A stretch of DNA of 64,000 nt from an uncultured Gemmatimonadales bacterium. Its GTDB lineage: Bacteria; Gemmatimonadota; Gemmatimonadetes; Gemmatimonadales; GWC2-71-9. Under the pieces are notes generated by a model, which saw nothing but the letters and a program-made list of their open reading frames with translations, was not told the DNA's origin and searched no databases. Below, piece by piece: positions 42,529-52,989 of this stretch (the first letter of the stretch is position 1; the number at the start of each line of letters is the position of its first letter). Where the stretch lies: the NCBI GenBank assembly GCA_947259405.1, contig CAMYLY010000004.1, positions 347,120-411,119 on the forward strand, read 5' to 3'. A program made the position numbers and the translations under genes.

Positions 42529-44616
42529 TCAGGCCTTCAACGCGTCCAACGACCCCGGGGTGATCGCAGATTGCTTGTGCGAGATCCAAGCGCCGGCATA
42601 TGCCATGGCCGCAATGATGTAGAGTGTTTTGACGCCCCACACCATCGATGTGTACTCGACAATTCCGCCTGCGACGGCTCCCAGCACGTTGAACGCAAGT
42701 GCTCGGCTCGACGCTGCGCGCGTCCGAAACAACATCGCGAAGATTGTGGCTGCGAAGAGAATCGGCAACGCCACGATCGCACCTCCGGCAAACCACTTGA
42801 TCCATGGCGCAAGTCCAAGCAAGTGGCGAGGTGGAATTATGTACGCAAGTGCGAGGCTGCCGAATAGTGCGGCAAACAACGGGGCAAGGTTTCGCGGTGG
42901 ATGACGCAGCACCCTCAAGTTCGCGAGGAGAATGACAACGAGGATTGACGAAAACACGAGCAGATTGACTGTCCAAGTCGAACCGAAAAGAAGTGACATC
43001 TCCGTCACACTCTTCGTCTCGACGAGCAGGAACCCCATACCCATGAAGAACATGGCGCCATCGAAGGAGCGGTCGCGGTACAGTGCCCGTCCAGCGGTAG
43101 CCGCGACGCTGATTATGGTGATGAGCATCACGCCGAGCATCGTATACAGGTAGTGAGACGGCACCGTGCGTTCCTTCAAGTACAAGTACGGCCATTCGTC
43201 GGTGGGTGGTTCGGTATTCTCGAAGAACGCATCCGGCGGCTGCGCTGTCGCGATCGCCGTATCCCGTGTGGTTCCAGCGAGGAACGTATAGTTGAAGAAT
43301 CGCGGCTCTGGCTCGTAGAGAACCACCGGGGGCTCTCCGAAAACGTCAGCCAGCATTCGATGGAGTTTCCTCGCAATGAACGGCTGCGTCGACATGTGGT
43401 ACAGGATGAGGGTGCCGTTTGGCTTGAGCAGCTCGCGTACCTCGGCGAATGCTTCCCTGGTATAGACGTAGTTGTCCAGACGAAGTGAACCCATTCCAGC
43501 CAATTGTGTGTGACTATCAAGGGTTCCAAAAACAACGACGTCGTAGGTCTGGTCAGTGCTCTTGAAGAAAGCTCGCGCGTCATTGACGACCGCATGCACT
43601 CTAGAATCGTCGTAAGGTTGCTGAAAGTGAACGGCACGGCCGATGTCGAGAATCACCGGATCAATTTCAACGGCATCGACGTAGTCAGTACCAATCTGGA
43701 GCAGTACAGCCACGTCGTTCCCAGTGCCCGCCCCGACGACGAGCGCGGTATCGGGACGCTGGGAATAGCGGAACGGCAGGAGATAGTCGTCGCGAATCCC
43801 GCGAGCGAGTTGATCAGTGGCCGCACTCCCGGGGTCCAGATTTACGACGTGTTGGTGGAACGCGCCGTTTACAAACACGACGAAGCGGTCCTGAATTTTG
43901 CGCACATTGATCCGGTAATACGGGGACCAATACTCAGGTCTTGGGCCACCAGTGACGCCGACGACCACCAGGCTGGTGGCCGCCGTGACCAGAAGAGTAA
44001 GGGCGAATCGGCGGTGCTCCAGCGACAGATAAAGCCATATGGCGAAGCCAACGGCAAACCAGATGAGCGGTGGAGTACGGGCCCAACTGAGTATCCCGAA
44101 TGATGCGATCCCGAGCAGGCTCGCACCGACGTTGATCGTGTAGGCGTGAAGAGGCGCGAATCGTACAAACTCCCGACCCAGCAGCGCCCCCAGGGGCACG
44201 AACGTAGCCGTCGTGAGCGCAAAGAGGAGGAGCGCGACTGGCAGCACTGCAACGCGCCGTATGTTGGGTGACACCACGACGCCAGACCACACGACGTAAT
44301 TCGGATCTGTTGGGGCAAGAACATTGAGTTCCGAGAACACTTTGATGGACACGAACAGGGCAAGGAGAACGGGGACTGCGAGCCAAGCGGTGTTTCGCGC
44401 GGCGTCAGCGCGGAGGAGCCCAACGCTCATTCCCAGGAACGCGGCGATGAGAACGAAGTTGACGTAGAATCCAACGATCCGAACGTACCCAGGCACATAC
44501 CGGATAAGCGCCAGCTCGAAAAACAGTATGAGAAAGGAATAGCCGGCAAGCCGAACGACATTTGCGCCGGTCGAGGTGCTAGTCAGAATGTGAGGCCTAG
44601 TCTCCGGAAGGGTCAC
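42529..44616 (-). CDS. Membrane-embedded spermidine-synthase-like protein
   Basis: A 695-aa fusion. About residues 20-240 form seven hydrophobic helices. About 270-450 is a SAM-type Rossmann domain (TALVVGAGTGNDVAVLLQIGTD, VDAVEIDPVILDIGR, VHAVVNDARAFFK) as in spermidine synthases. About 490-690 is a second helical bundle. This is the MFS/SpeE-fusion architecture; whether it makes polyamines is unknown and no speD is nearby. Convergent to the zinc-ribbon gene. Confidence 0.8.
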   Translation of the reverse strand: MTLPETRPHILTSTSTGANVVRLAGYSFLILFFELALIRYVPGYVRIVGFYVNFVLIAAFLGMSVGLLRADAARNTAWLAVPVLLALFVSIKVFSELNVLAPTDPNYVVWSGVVVSPNIRRVAVLPVALLLFALTTATFVPLGALLGREFVRFAPLHAYTINVGASLLGIASFGILSWARTPPLIWFAVGFAIWLYLSLEHRRFALTLLVTAATSLVVVGVTGGPRPEYWSPYYRINVRKIQDRFVVFVNGAFHQHVVNLDPGSAATDQLARGIRDDYLLPFRYSQRPDTALVVGAGTGNDVAVLLQIGTDYVDAVEIDPVILDIGRAVHFQQPYDDSRVHAVVNDARAFFKSTDQTYDVVVFGTLDSHTQLAGMGSLRLDNYVYTREAFAEVRELLKPNGTLILYHMSTQPFIARKLHRMLADVFGEPPVVLYEPEPRFFNYTFLAGTTRDTAIATAQPPDAFFENTEPPTDEWPYLYLKERTVPSHYLYTMLGVMLITIISVAATAGRALYRDRSFDGAMFFMGMGFLLVETKSVTEMSLLFGSTWTVNLLVFSSILVVILLANLRVLRHPPRNLAPLFAALFGSLALAYIIPPRHLLGLAPWIKWFAGGAIVALPILFAATIFAMLFRTRAASSRALAFNVLGAVAGGIVEYTSMVWGVKTLYIIAAMAYAGAWISHKQSAITPGSLDALKA

Positions 44617-44653
44617 ACGGCTTTAGGCGGAGTGGTGTGTCCGTTAGGCTGGG

Positions 44654-44887
44654 TCACGCCGCTCGCCGGTCGCGTGGCTGGCGTCGATCGGCGCCGCTGC
44701 GCCGTTTGACGTGACGCCGGTCTGCGCCGCTCCGCCGCTCTACCGCGTCTCCGGCGTCTCCCGCTCCCGATCGTCTGCGGTCTGCACGGCGCTGCTCGAC
44801 CCCCCCTCGTCGGTCAACGACAATGCGTGCTGGTTGCCTAAAGCGACGACGCTCAAACATGCGCCGGTCTTGCGTAGCGTCTAGCAT
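44654..44887 (-). CDS. Small arginine/aspartate repeat protein
   Basis: A 77-aa protein, start ATG 44887. It has tandem RRSGADRR units (twice, at about 51-70) plus RRADRRRSG and PRDRRAA. It is highly charged, likely disordered, and has no signal. It could bind nucleic acid. Not recognised; the repeated codons also make replication slippage plausible. Confidence 0.45.
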   Translation of the reverse strand: MLDATQDRRMFERRRFRQPARIVVDRRGGVEQRRADRRRSGAGDAGDAVERRSGADRRHVKRRSGADRRQPRDRRAA

Positions 44888-44974
44888 GGCCTCTTCCGTA
44901 TGTCCCGTGACTGACCTGCAAGCCTCCTACTACTCACTTTATCTGTACTCAATACCAGGAATCCGCGAGCCGCG

Positions 44975-47638
44975 TTAGAACGTTGTTGTCACTCCCGCGA
45001 GTATCCTCCGTCCGACCACTGATCCCCCGAACAAGTGGAAGCGTTCTTGGTCAAGGATATTGGTCCCGATCACGAACGCGCGGACATTGTTGTTGATGGC
45101 ATACCCTAAAGACATGTCCACCGTTTGGCGAGCCGGGACCCAACCGTCGAACACTCCGGCCACCCATTCGTGTCCACTAGAAAACCGGAAGGTGGCACTG
45201 GCATCAAGCCCTTGGCGCCCTTGATAGCCCACGCGCACACTGCCCCGGTGGGTCGGCGAGTTGGGGATCAGTTCATCGACGGGCGCCTCGCGCACCGTGA
45301 ATTCGAACAGTCCATAAGCTGCGTCCAAACGGACCTCGTTGGAGATGCTCACGCCAAGCCCCACTTCGCCCCCATACTCGAGAACTCGACCTGCATTAGC
45401 GTAAGAGACGACTGCGGTGCGGCTTCCCGTAGGCAGCGTAGCGAGAAATGACGAGAGCTGGCGGTCGATCGCTCCGTACACCACCCCTAACCGCCCCGCC
45501 TCGGTTCTCAAGGTGGTGGCGTCGGCTGGGGTGATCTGACCTGCCGACTCGAGTGAATCGATCCTCGTCCTGATGGCCGCGAGGTCTTGTGGAACATTGA
45601 CATCTTGGGTGAGGCTGTAGCACGGGTACTGCGGATTCACGCACGGAAGTAAATCCGTCACGAAGTTCTTCAGTTCCCCGAAAAACACGTCCACCGTCAG
45701 GAAGACCCGGTCTGCGAACGTACCTTTGTACCCCACCTCCCACGTGTTGACCGTTTCAACTTCGAGCTGATCGTTGCCCAACGCCTGTGCGATGGTGAGC
45801 GAATCGAACGACCACGGTATGGTCGTCGGCAAATTGAGGTCGGTAAACAACGGATCCGCATCAAGATTGGTGAAGTAGGTCTCGACGTCTTGCTCAAAGT
45901 CCGCAGGGGCCTCCGATGGACTGCTGGCCGGCGCGAGCAGAAACCATTCGGAGTAGTTCGGCGTCTGAAACGCGCGGTTGAACGTCAGGCGAACGGCGTG
46001 ATCGTCACCGACACTGTAGACGAGGCCGGCTTTTGGCGAGAATTGGGCGTCGTAGAGATTGCTGTTGTCCCACCGTGCCGCAGCCACGAGGCGCAAGCTG
46101 GGAAGAATACGGTATTCGAATTGGCCAAACGCGGAGTAGAAGTTGTCGTTTCGGTCATCGTCGCTCGCAGGCATCAAGGTCATTTCAGTATCGACGCGCG
46201 TGTTGCGGAACGAGGCACCGACCACCACACGCCCATTGTCGTTGGCGAAGGGCTGATTCACCTGACCTTCGATGTGGAAGATGCTGGAGGTTTCTCGAAA
46301 TTGCGTGCCCGAGCTCAGCGTGACCTGGGAATCGGGGGTCGAGCGGCCCGAGTAGTACGCCATGAGATTGAAGCGATCCGCCGCCCAGGCTAGGCGGGCC
46401 CACGGACGAAGCGACTCCTTGAGTTGTACGCGGCCCAAGCCTGTCACGGCGATCCCGTTGGTCGACCGCGAAATCCCACCGTCGACCGTCGCAATCGATC
46501 CGTTGTCCAGGTAGTAGTCCACTCGGCCGGACCCATACAGGTCGGTAAGGGGATCGGGGGTGCCCAGTGCCGAGTTGGTGCCGGGCTCGAGTGTCTGGCC
46601 GGTGAGTGGCCGAGTCTCATCGAGGCCAGCTTCCCCAAGGTTGGGGATCGTTGAGTCGGTCGCGTTGCGATACTCGTTGAAGAGATCGGTTCCATCGAAC
46701 CGCGTCCGTGCCTTTGACCACGTGTTGGTGCGTTGATAGCCCACGTTTAGTCGGTACCCGATGCGGCCGTCACTCAACACACCGGCGTGTCGCGCGTCGA
46801 CACGCAGCGACGTGCCGGTGGTATCCGGTAAGACACCGCTTGCCAAGGCTCCGCCGGCAAGAGTGAGTTTCGTGCCCTGAATGTCTCGCGCAGGTGGCGA
46901 TGTGAGATTGAGCACGCCGCTGAAGGCGTTGGCGCCATAGAGGGCCGATCCAGGCCCCCGCACCATTTCCATGCTCTGGAGGTCCTCGGTAGGCAGCGAT
47001 AACGCGCTCCATTCCTGCGCGCCGAGGAAGGCAACGGCGAGGTCGCGCCCATCCTGAAGCACGAGAACCCGCCGATTGAGTGTCGTATTGAAGCCGCGTG
47101 CATTGACGTTGAAGTCGTTCATATCGCTCTGCACGATATCGACGCCGGGTACCGATGCGAGTGCGCGTGGAGCCTGCCCGGTCACGGATACGTCTCGCGT
47201 TGTCACGGCGTCGATCGCGGTCACCGCCGCCGGTGCGTCGACCACACGCTCTGGAGCGCGGGAGGGACCCGTGACCACAAACTCGCCCAGTGTGATCGGT
47301 TGCTCGGTGAGTTGGACGTCCATGGTCACTGTTTGGCTTGCGACCACCGTGATGGGTCGTTCACTCGGTCTCTGCGCGAGCTGCCGGAAGAGCAAGACCC
47401 GTGGACCGGCGGGAACGCGCTGAAGGGTGTACCGGCCATCCGTGCCAGTGATCGTGCTGATGTTCGTGCCCTGGACGGAGACGCTCACTCCCGACAGCGA
47501 AGATCCGTCACGGTCGCGGGTCACCTGTCCCGTGACGATCCCCATCTGCTGCGCCCCGGCGTAAGTAGGAGCCAGCATCACCAGGGCAAGTACTCCGCTT
47601 GCCAGCTTTCCAAAGGAGCGACTGGTCTTCCTCGTCAT
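44975..47638 (-). CDS. TonB-dependent outer-membrane receptor
   Basis: An 887-aa beta-barrel importer. Seen: signal peptide ending AGAQQ, a carboxypeptidase-regulatory-like domain (about 35-110: TGQVTRDRDGSSLSGVSVSVQGTN), a plug (about 125-250: APAAVTAIDAVTTRDVSVTGQ, MEMVRGPGSALYGANAFSGVLNL), and a 22-strand barrel ending ILAGVTTTF with terminal aromatic. Start is ATG 47638 rather than an ATG 198 bases upstream inside the leader. Substrate unknown; no siderophore or sugar genes adjoin it. Confidence 0.9.
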   Translation of the reverse strand: MTRKTSRSFGKLASGVLALVMLAPTYAGAQQMGIVTGQVTRDRDGSSLSGVSVSVQGTNISTITGTDGRYTLQRVPAGPRVLLFRQLAQRPSERPITVVASQTVTMDVQLTEQPITLGEFVVTGPSRAPERVVDAPAAVTAIDAVTTRDVSVTGQAPRALASVPGVDIVQSDMNDFNVNARGFNTTLNRRVLVLQDGRDLAVAFLGAQEWSALSLPTEDLQSMEMVRGPGSALYGANAFSGVLNLTSPPARDIQGTKLTLAGGALASGVLPDTTGTSLRVDARHAGVLSDGRIGYRLNVGYQRTNTWSKARTRFDGTDLFNEYRNATDSTIPNLGEAGLDETRPLTGQTLEPGTNSALGTPDPLTDLYGSGRVDYYLDNGSIATVDGGISRSTNGIAVTGLGRVQLKESLRPWARLAWAADRFNLMAYYSGRSTPDSQVTLSSGTQFRETSSIFHIEGQVNQPFANDNGRVVVGASFRNTRVDTEMTLMPASDDDRNDNFYSAFGQFEYRILPSLRLVAAARWDNSNLYDAQFSPKAGLVYSVGDDHAVRLTFNRAFQTPNYSEWFLLAPASSPSEAPADFEQDVETYFTNLDADPLFTDLNLPTTIPWSFDSLTIAQALGNDQLEVETVNTWEVGYKGTFADRVFLTVDVFFGELKNFVTDLLPCVNPQYPCYSLTQDVNVPQDLAAIRTRIDSLESAGQITPADATTLRTEAGRLGVVYGAIDRQLSSFLATLPTGSRTAVVSYANAGRVLEYGGEVGLGVSISNEVRLDAAYGLFEFTVREAPVDELIPNSPTHRGSVRVGYQGRQGLDASATFRFSSGHEWVAGVFDGWVPARQTVDMSLGYAINNNVRAFVIGTNILDQERFHLFGGSVVGRRILAGVTTTF

Positions 47639-47676
47639 CGTGAACCCCCAGGCAAACGACCTTGGCCGAAGATGCA

Positions 47677-48969
47677 CTACGGGTCGGGTTCCCGCGAGGG
47701 GTCTGAGGGCGGAACAGTGATGATCCGCGCACCGCGATTCCAGGTGATGTAGTGCCAGGCCCACTGAAGGAGCACCATGACCCGATTCTGGAATTCGACG
47801 AGGTACATGAGGTGCACAAACAGCCACAGAATCCACGCGGGGTAGCCGGAGAATCGTAGTCGCGGGCCCAGGTCCGCCACCGCAGCTGCGCGCCCGATCG
47901 TGGCGAGCTGCCCCTTGTTGCGGTATCTGAACGGCCCCGACGCCGCTCCTCGGATGTCCGCGACGATATGCTGCGCGACATACCGTCCCTGTTGCATGGC
48001 GACGGGCGCGATACCCGGGAGGGGGGACGGGAGGCCGTGATCGAAATGCGCGAGGTCGCCGATGACGAACACGTTGTGATATCCGGCGACGCTCAAGTCC
48101 TCGTTCACCATCAACCTCCCCTGCCCGTCGGTGGGACAGGACGCCGCATCGGCAAGGACCTGTCCTAGTGACTCAGCCGTTACGCCCGCGGCCCACAAAA
48201 CTGTTCGGGCAGCGAGCCGTGATGATCCGTCGGCGGTCTCGATACTCACACCATCGCCGTCGATCGCAGTCACGCGCGATTCCAGCCTTACCTCGACCCC
48301 AAGACGTTCGAGTTGGCGCTGGCATTGTGTCGACAACTTCGCGGGGAACGGCGGCAAGGTCCGGTCGGCACCCTCCACGAGCACGATCCGGGATGCCCGG
48401 GTGTCGATGGCGCGGAAGTCTCGACGGAGTGTGTCTCTCCCGAGCTCACTCATGGCTCCTGCCAGCTCGACGCCCGTCGGGCCGGCCCCGATGACCGCAA
48501 ATGTGAGCCAGGCTTTGCGTTCGTCGTCTGTCTCTGCCAACTCGGCGCGCTCAAATGCCAACAGGACGCGACGCCGGATCTCGATAGCGTCCTCGACGGT
48601 CTTCAGACTGGGGGCCACCCTCGCCCAGTCGTGGTGACCGAAATAGTGATTTCTCACGCCGGGTGCGACCACGAGGAAGTCGTAGTGCGTGCTCCCATCT
48701 CTGAGTTGCACGAGGTGGTTGTCGAGATCGAACCCGGTCGCATCCGTGAGCCACACCCGGACGTTGCGGTGACGGCGAAGGATGCGACGAAGCGGCGAGG
48801 TGATGTCACCCGGGGAGAGTCCGCCGGTGGCCACCTGATAGAGGAGGGGTTGGAACAGATGGACGTTGCGCCGATCGACCAGCGTGACTCGAACGTTCCG
48901 ACGCGCCAGCGAAAGTGCGGCGTTCAGCCCCCCGAAGCCGCCCCCGATGATCACCACGTGTGGCGTCAT
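47677..48969 (-). CDS. ndh: Type II NADH dehydrogenase (NDH-2)
   Basis: A 430-aa single-subunit flavoprotein that oxidises NADH and reduces quinone without pumping protons. Seen: FAD-binding VVIIGGGFGGLNAAL at the N-terminus, GATGVELAG-like GAGPTGVELAGAMSE for NADH, VFVIGDLAHF for FAD, and a C-terminal membrane-associating helix (WILWLFVHLMYLVEF). Divergent from the two cytochrome genes, 93 bases away. Confidence 0.9.
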   Translation of the reverse strand: MTPHVVIIGGGFGGLNAALSLARRNVRVTLVDRRNVHLFQPLLYQVATGGLSPGDITSPLRRILRRHRNVRVWLTDATGFDLDNHLVQLRDGSTHYDFLVVAPGVRNHYFGHHDWARVAPSLKTVEDAIEIRRRVLLAFERAELAETDDERKAWLTFAVIGAGPTGVELAGAMSELGRDTLRRDFRAIDTRASRIVLVEGADRTLPPFPAKLSTQCQRQLERLGVEVRLESRVTAIDGDGVSIETADGSSRLAARTVLWAAGVTAESLGQVLADAASCPTDGQGRLMVNEDLSVAGYHNVFVIGDLAHFDHGLPSPLPGIAPVAMQQGRYVAQHIVADIRGAASGPFRYRNKGQLATIGRAAAVADLGPRLRFSGYPAWILWLFVHLMYLVEFQNRVMVLLQWAWHYITWNRGARIITVPPSDPSREPDP

Positions 48970-49062
48970 GGTGCCATGTTAGCCTGGTACCGACAAGTCC
49001 GTGAGGGGAACCCGCTCGCCATTGGATGGTTACAAGGAGAAACCCCTTCGATGAGGTGAAGC

Positions 49063-49530
49063 ATGAAACACCTTCGTAAGCAGCTTGCGGCCGCGACGAT
49101 AGCGGCATTCTCGTTCGTGGGATGTGCCGGTGACGGAACTGGGCCGGGAGGAAACGGCGGCGGCGGCGGTGGTGGCGGGGGCGGGGGCGGGGGCACACCG
49201 ACGCTCTCCGGGAGTGTACAGCCGATCTTCAACTCCAGTTGCGCGCTCTCAGGATGCCACACAGGGTCCAGCCCTCAACAGGGCTTGAACCTCAGCTCTG
49301 GACTGTCTCATTCCAATACAGTTGGCGTGGCAGCCAACCAGTCACCCCTGATGCGGATCAGGGCAGGAGAACCAGACTCGAGCTACCTCGTGCACAAGAT
49401 CCAGGGGACGCACACGCAGGCCGGGGTGAATGGTTCCGGTGTGCGCATGCCGGCTGGAGGTTCGGCGTTGAGCCAGACGAATATCGATACGATTAGAGAT
49501 TGGATCGCCGCTGGAGCAGTCGAGAACTGA
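49063..49530 (+). CDS. Lipoprotein c-type cytochrome with CX4CH heme motif
   Basis: A 155-aa protein, start ATG 49063 behind GAGGTGAAG. Lipobox FVGC at 18-21; a run of about 15 glycines (29-44) forms a flexible tether. The cytochrome domain follows: VQPIFNSSCALSGCHTG with C60, C65 and H66, a CX4CH site as in planctomycete-type cytochromes, then VRMPAGG with M129 as probable distal ligand. Anchored to a membrane facing the periplasm or cell surface. Confidence 0.8.
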   Translation: MKHLRKQLAAATIAAFSFVGCAGDGTGPGGNGGGGGGGGGGGGGTPTLSGSVQPIFNSSCALSGCHTGSSPQQGLNLSSGLSHSNTVGVAANQSPLMRIRAGEPDSSYLVHKIQGTHTQAGVNGSGVRMPAGGSALSQTNIDTIRDWIAAGAVEN

Positions 49531-49603
49531 CGCTCAGGTAATCTTCGATACCACCAACCCAGGATCGCCCAGGGCGATCACAGGGGTGCATGAGGAGGTA
49601 GCA

Positions 49604-50671
49604 ATGAAGACCGGCCAGATCCTGCTCGGGCTCACGCTGTTGGCGATGGGCGCGGGGCCACTCAACGCGGCCGATGAGCCTTACCTCGCCATCCGGACGG
49701 GCCTCAAATGCTCGGCCTGTCACACCAACCGCACAGGTGGCGGCGGGCGCAACGCCTTTGGGAGCGCATGGGGCCAGACGCAACTTCCGATCAAGACCTT
49801 TGACGTGCGCAATCGCAACCTCACGGATTGGCTGGCCATCGGGTTTGACGTTCGCGCCCGATTCGGTGCCGCGGTCCAAACGACCCAACCGCAAACCGAG
49901 TTCGACATCCCCGAGGCACAGGTTCAACTGGAGGGCCAACTCATCCCGGGGGTGCTAACTCTCTACGTGGATCAGACCGTGGGTCCCGAACAGTCGCGCA
50001 CGCGTGAGGCGTTTGGGATGGTCTCATGGAAACCCGCGTCTGGGTACGCGAAGGCTGGCAAGATGCTGTTGCCCTTCGGGTGGCGTCTCTGGGACGACAA
50101 CGCCTTCATCCGTTCCGAAACGGGTTTCACGTATGGAACCCCCGATATCGGTGTCGAGGTTGGGATCGAGCCGGGACCGCTGTCGTGGTCGGTTGCGCTC
50201 ACCAACGGTACGGCCGGTGGCGCGGAGGGCGACAACGGCAAGATGATCACCACCCAAGCGATCTTCACCTATCCGGCGTTCCGGATCGGGGTTTCAGCGT
50301 CGCGGAATGACCTGCCTGCCACGACCCGGGATGTGTTCGGTGGATTGGGTGGGGTCAAACTTGGACCGTTGGCTCTTCTCGGAGAAGCCGATTGGATCAA
50401 GGAAGATGGCGTCACGCAGCGGGACCAGTTCGTCGGCTACGTCGAGGGCAACCTCTTGGCACACCGAGGCGTCAACGCAAAGGTGTCATACGGGTATCAT
50501 GACCCGAACCTCGATGTGTCGGATGACGAGTTGGTCCGTATGCGGTTTGGAGTCGAGGTCTTTCCGATTACCGCCCTACAAGTTTCGGGATTCTATGAGT
50601 TCCGCGATGCGCCACCGGCGTCGGCGTTCAACATCGATCGGATCTTGCTCGAGCTGCACGTGCATTTCTGA
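49604..50671 (+). CDS. Porin-cytochrome fusion (Cyc2-like architecture)
   Basis: A 355-aa outer-membrane protein. The start is ATG 49604 behind GAGGAGG; an ATG at 49586 is the less likely alternative. After the signal peptide (to about 23), LKCSACHTN gives a CXXCH heme site (C36, C39, H40) with GGGGRNAFG after it. Residues about 75-355 read as amphipathic beta strands (VLTLYVDQTV, GYAKAGKMLLPFGW, FGVEVFPITALQVSGFYEF) ending in HVHF. A monoheme cytochrome plugged into a barrel would move electrons across the outer membrane (inference from Cyc2). Confidence 0.75.
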   Translation: MKTGQILLGLTLLAMGAGPLNAADEPYLAIRTGLKCSACHTNRTGGGGRNAFGSAWGQTQLPIKTFDVRNRNLTDWLAIGFDVRARFGAAVQTTQPQTEFDIPEAQVQLEGQLIPGVLTLYVDQTVGPEQSRTREAFGMVSWKPASGYAKAGKMLLPFGWRLWDDNAFIRSETGFTYGTPDIGVEVGIEPGPLSWSVALTNGTAGGAEGDNGKMITTQAIFTYPAFRIGVSASRNDLPATTRDVFGGLGGVKLGPLALLGEADWIKEDGVTQRDQFVGYVEGNLLAHRGVNAKVSYGYHDPNLDVSDDELVRMRFGVEVFPITALQVSGFYEFRDAPPASAFNIDRILLELHVHF

Positions 50672-50784
50672 CCTCGGTCTGGCGCATGTGGTAGGGCCGT
50701 CCGAGACCCTATTCGGCGTCTTGGGTCGGCTTTACCTTATGCTCCGAACATGTCCACGTCTCACCCGCCTTTGACGCCGCAATT

Positions 50785-52968
50785 ATGCTGACCGGCTTTG
50801 TCCTCGCCGCGGCGGCGGCCTTCTCCCTGGTGGCGAGCGTGTTTGCCTATCGAGAGGCACGCGACGAGGGAGGCATGCGCTGGGCCGCCATCGCGGTGGG
50901 GTTGGTCCTCGCTTCAATAGCTCTCTCTGCCGCTGCTGTCAGTCGGACCATGGGTCTCGGTATCGCGTTGCTTTTTGCGCTCGCGGCGCTGGCGCTGGCC
51001 GGAGGAGTCTCTCGACGGTTGGAGTCGAAGTTGAAGCGGCCAGCCGGTCCGCCAACGGGTTTGGGCGAGCCCGAGTTCCGTCGACTCGTCGAGCATGGCT
51101 GGGATGCGTTTGTGCTCGTGGATCCCGACGGGATGATCACGTTCGCATCGGAGTCGGTGCGCCGGCTCCTGGGGACCGACGCGACGGAAGTGGTCGGCCG
51201 CGCGATCTTTGATGTCTTGTTTGCTGGCGATGCGGACGCGGGTGGAGAACAACTTCGGGAAGTGTTACGGCAGCCGGGCCGCCGCGGCTTCCACGAGTTC
51301 CGCGCCATTGATGCAAGCGGCTCCACCGTTTGGCTCGAAGCGACGTGGACGAATCTCATCAACGACTCCAGCATCGGCGGTGTCGTCGTCAACTTGCGCG
51401 ATGTCACGGATCGGAAGAAGGCGGATGCGGCCTTGGAGGAGTCTGAGTCAGGGTATCGACGTCTGGTGGAACACGCGCTGTACGGGGTCTACCGGTGGGA
51501 TCCCAAAGGGCGCTTTCTGGCGGTCAATCCAGCGTTGGTGCGCATGCTTGGGTACGACTCCGAAAAGGAGTTGCTTGCCGTCGACGCGGTTGATGGCGTC
51601 TACGCGGATCCTTCCCAGGCACAAGAGTTGATCGAACGGTATCGGAATGCGGACCGGATCGAGGGCGTTGAGGTAGAGTGGCAGCGCAAAGATGGCTCAC
51701 GTTTCTCAGTTTGGCTGAGCGGGCAGCCGCTCCACGATGCGCGAGGCGACTTGATCGCGTTTGAGATGATGGCCGAAGATGTTACCGAGCGCCGCACACT
51801 CGAAGCACAGCTCCGCCAGGCACAGAAGATGGAAGCGATCGGCCAGCTGGCTGGAGGGATCGCGCACGACTTCAACAACCTCCTCACGGTCGTTCTCGCC
51901 AACTCGGACATCATCGAAGCCGTCGTCGGCGACACCGAAAATCCCATCAGGGACGAGCTTGACGATATTCGCCGGTCCGCGCAACGTGGGCGCGACCTCG
52001 TGAAGAAGCTGCTCGGTTATGGGCGTCGTGACATGCTCGAGGCCAAGCCGATCAATCTTGTCGGATTCGTGCAGGATCTTCTTCCGACCCTGAAGCGTGT
52101 GCTGCCGGCGTCCATCGATTTACGCTTGTCAGCCAGTATCGCTGAACCGATCGTGCACGCGGATACAGGCGCCCTGCAACACATCCTGTTCAATCTCGCG
52201 ACCAACGCGTGCGACGCGATGCCGCAGGGCGGAACAATTCGCCTGGAGCTGGGGATCGCCGACAGCGATTCGCGCCCCAAGCTCGCGCAATGGGGTGCGC
52301 GCGGGGAGTTTGTCCGGCTGAGCGTGTCCGACAACGGCACGGGAATGGATGACCAAACGATGGGGCGCGTGTTCGACCCCTTTTTCACGACCAAGGCGCC
52401 CGGAGTGGGTACCGGGCTTGGAATGTCCATGGTGTACGGGTTGCTCAAACAGCACGATGGGTTCATCGATGTTGAGTCGACCGAGGGCGAGGGGACGACG
52501 GTCGTACTCTTCTTCCCGACCGCGTCCGTGGTACCAGAGGAAGCACAGCGCACCATGGCGAGGGCGAGCGCCACTGAGGGGACGGAGACGATCCTGGTGG
52601 TCGAGGACGAGAGCGCTATTCGGCGTTCGGTCAAGCGGCTCCTCGAGAAGAAGGGGTACCGCGTTCTACTGGCGGAAGATGGCCAGGAGGCACTCGAAGT
52701 TTTCGAACGAATTGGTGACAGCATTGACCTTGTCGTCTCTGACGTGGTCATGCCGCGCTTGGGCGGTTTCGAGTTGTTTCAGGCTATACGGGACCGAGGC
52801 GATGAGGTGCGGTTCCTCTTCGTTTCTGGGTATGCTACTCCGAAGATCAAGCAACTCGCGAGCGAAGCTTCGCAGACATTTCTCCAGAAACCGTGGGACG
52901 TCGAAGACTTCCTTCAGCGTGTGCGAGAACTACTGGACATGGGTGCGGCCGGGCGACCGGCCGCCTGA
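50785..52968 (+). CDS. Hybrid sensor histidine kinase (2TM, 2 PAS, HisKA, HATPase, REC)
   Basis: A 727-aa membrane sensor. Membrane helices at about 5-20 and 36-72; PAS1 about 95-210; PAS2 about 222-335; HisKA with H361 in [11 protein letters not shown]; HATPase (about 460-580, NAxDAM-like [27 protein letters not shown]); receiver about 598-710 with the acidic pocket in VVEDE and phospho-acceptor Asp in VVSDVVMP, and Lys in QKPW. The phosphate probably goes on to a separate Hpt protein. A single gene, followed after 21 bases by P5C dehydrogenase. Confidence 0.93.
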   Translation: MLTGFVLAAAAAFSLVASVFAYREARDEGGMRWAAIAVGLVLASIALSAAAVSRTMGLGIALLFALAALALAGGVSRRLESKLKRPAGPPTGLGEPEFRRLVEHGWDAFVLVDPDGMITFASESVRRLLGTDATEVVGRAIFDVLFAGDADAGGEQLREVLRQPGRRGFHEFRAIDASGSTVWLEATWTNLINDSSIGGVVVNLRDVTDRKKADAALEESESGYRRLVEHALYGVYRWDPKGRFLAVNPALVRMLGYDSEKELLAVDAVDGVYADPSQAQELIERYRNADRIEGVEVEWQRKDGSRFSVWLSGQPLHDARGDLIAFEMMAEDVTERRTLEAQLRQAQKMEAIGQLAGGIAHDFNNLLTVVLANSDIIEAVVGDTENPIRDELDDIRRSAQRGRDLVKKLLGYGRRDMLEAKPINLVGFVQDLLPTLKRVLPASIDLRLSASIAEPIVHADTGALQHILFNLATNACDAMPQGGTIRLELGIADSDSRPKLAQWGARGEFVRLSVSDNGTGMDDQTMGRVFDPFFTTKAPGVGTGLGMSMVYGLLKQHDGFIDVESTEGEGTTVVLFFPTASVVPEEAQRTMARASATEGTETILVVEDESAIRRSVKRLLEKKGYRVLLAEDGQEALEVFERIGDSIDLVVSDVVMPRLGGFELFQAIRDRGDEVRFLFVSGYATPKIKQLASEASQTFLQKPWDVEDFLQRVRELLDMGAAGRPAA

Positions 52969-52989
52969 AGAGGGAGGAGTGTTTGGTCG

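Noticed and set aside
49150..49195. GGC-rich run as possible repeat or CRISPR-like element
   Set aside because: It encodes the poly-glycine tether of the lipoprotein cytochrome and has no repeat-spacer structure.
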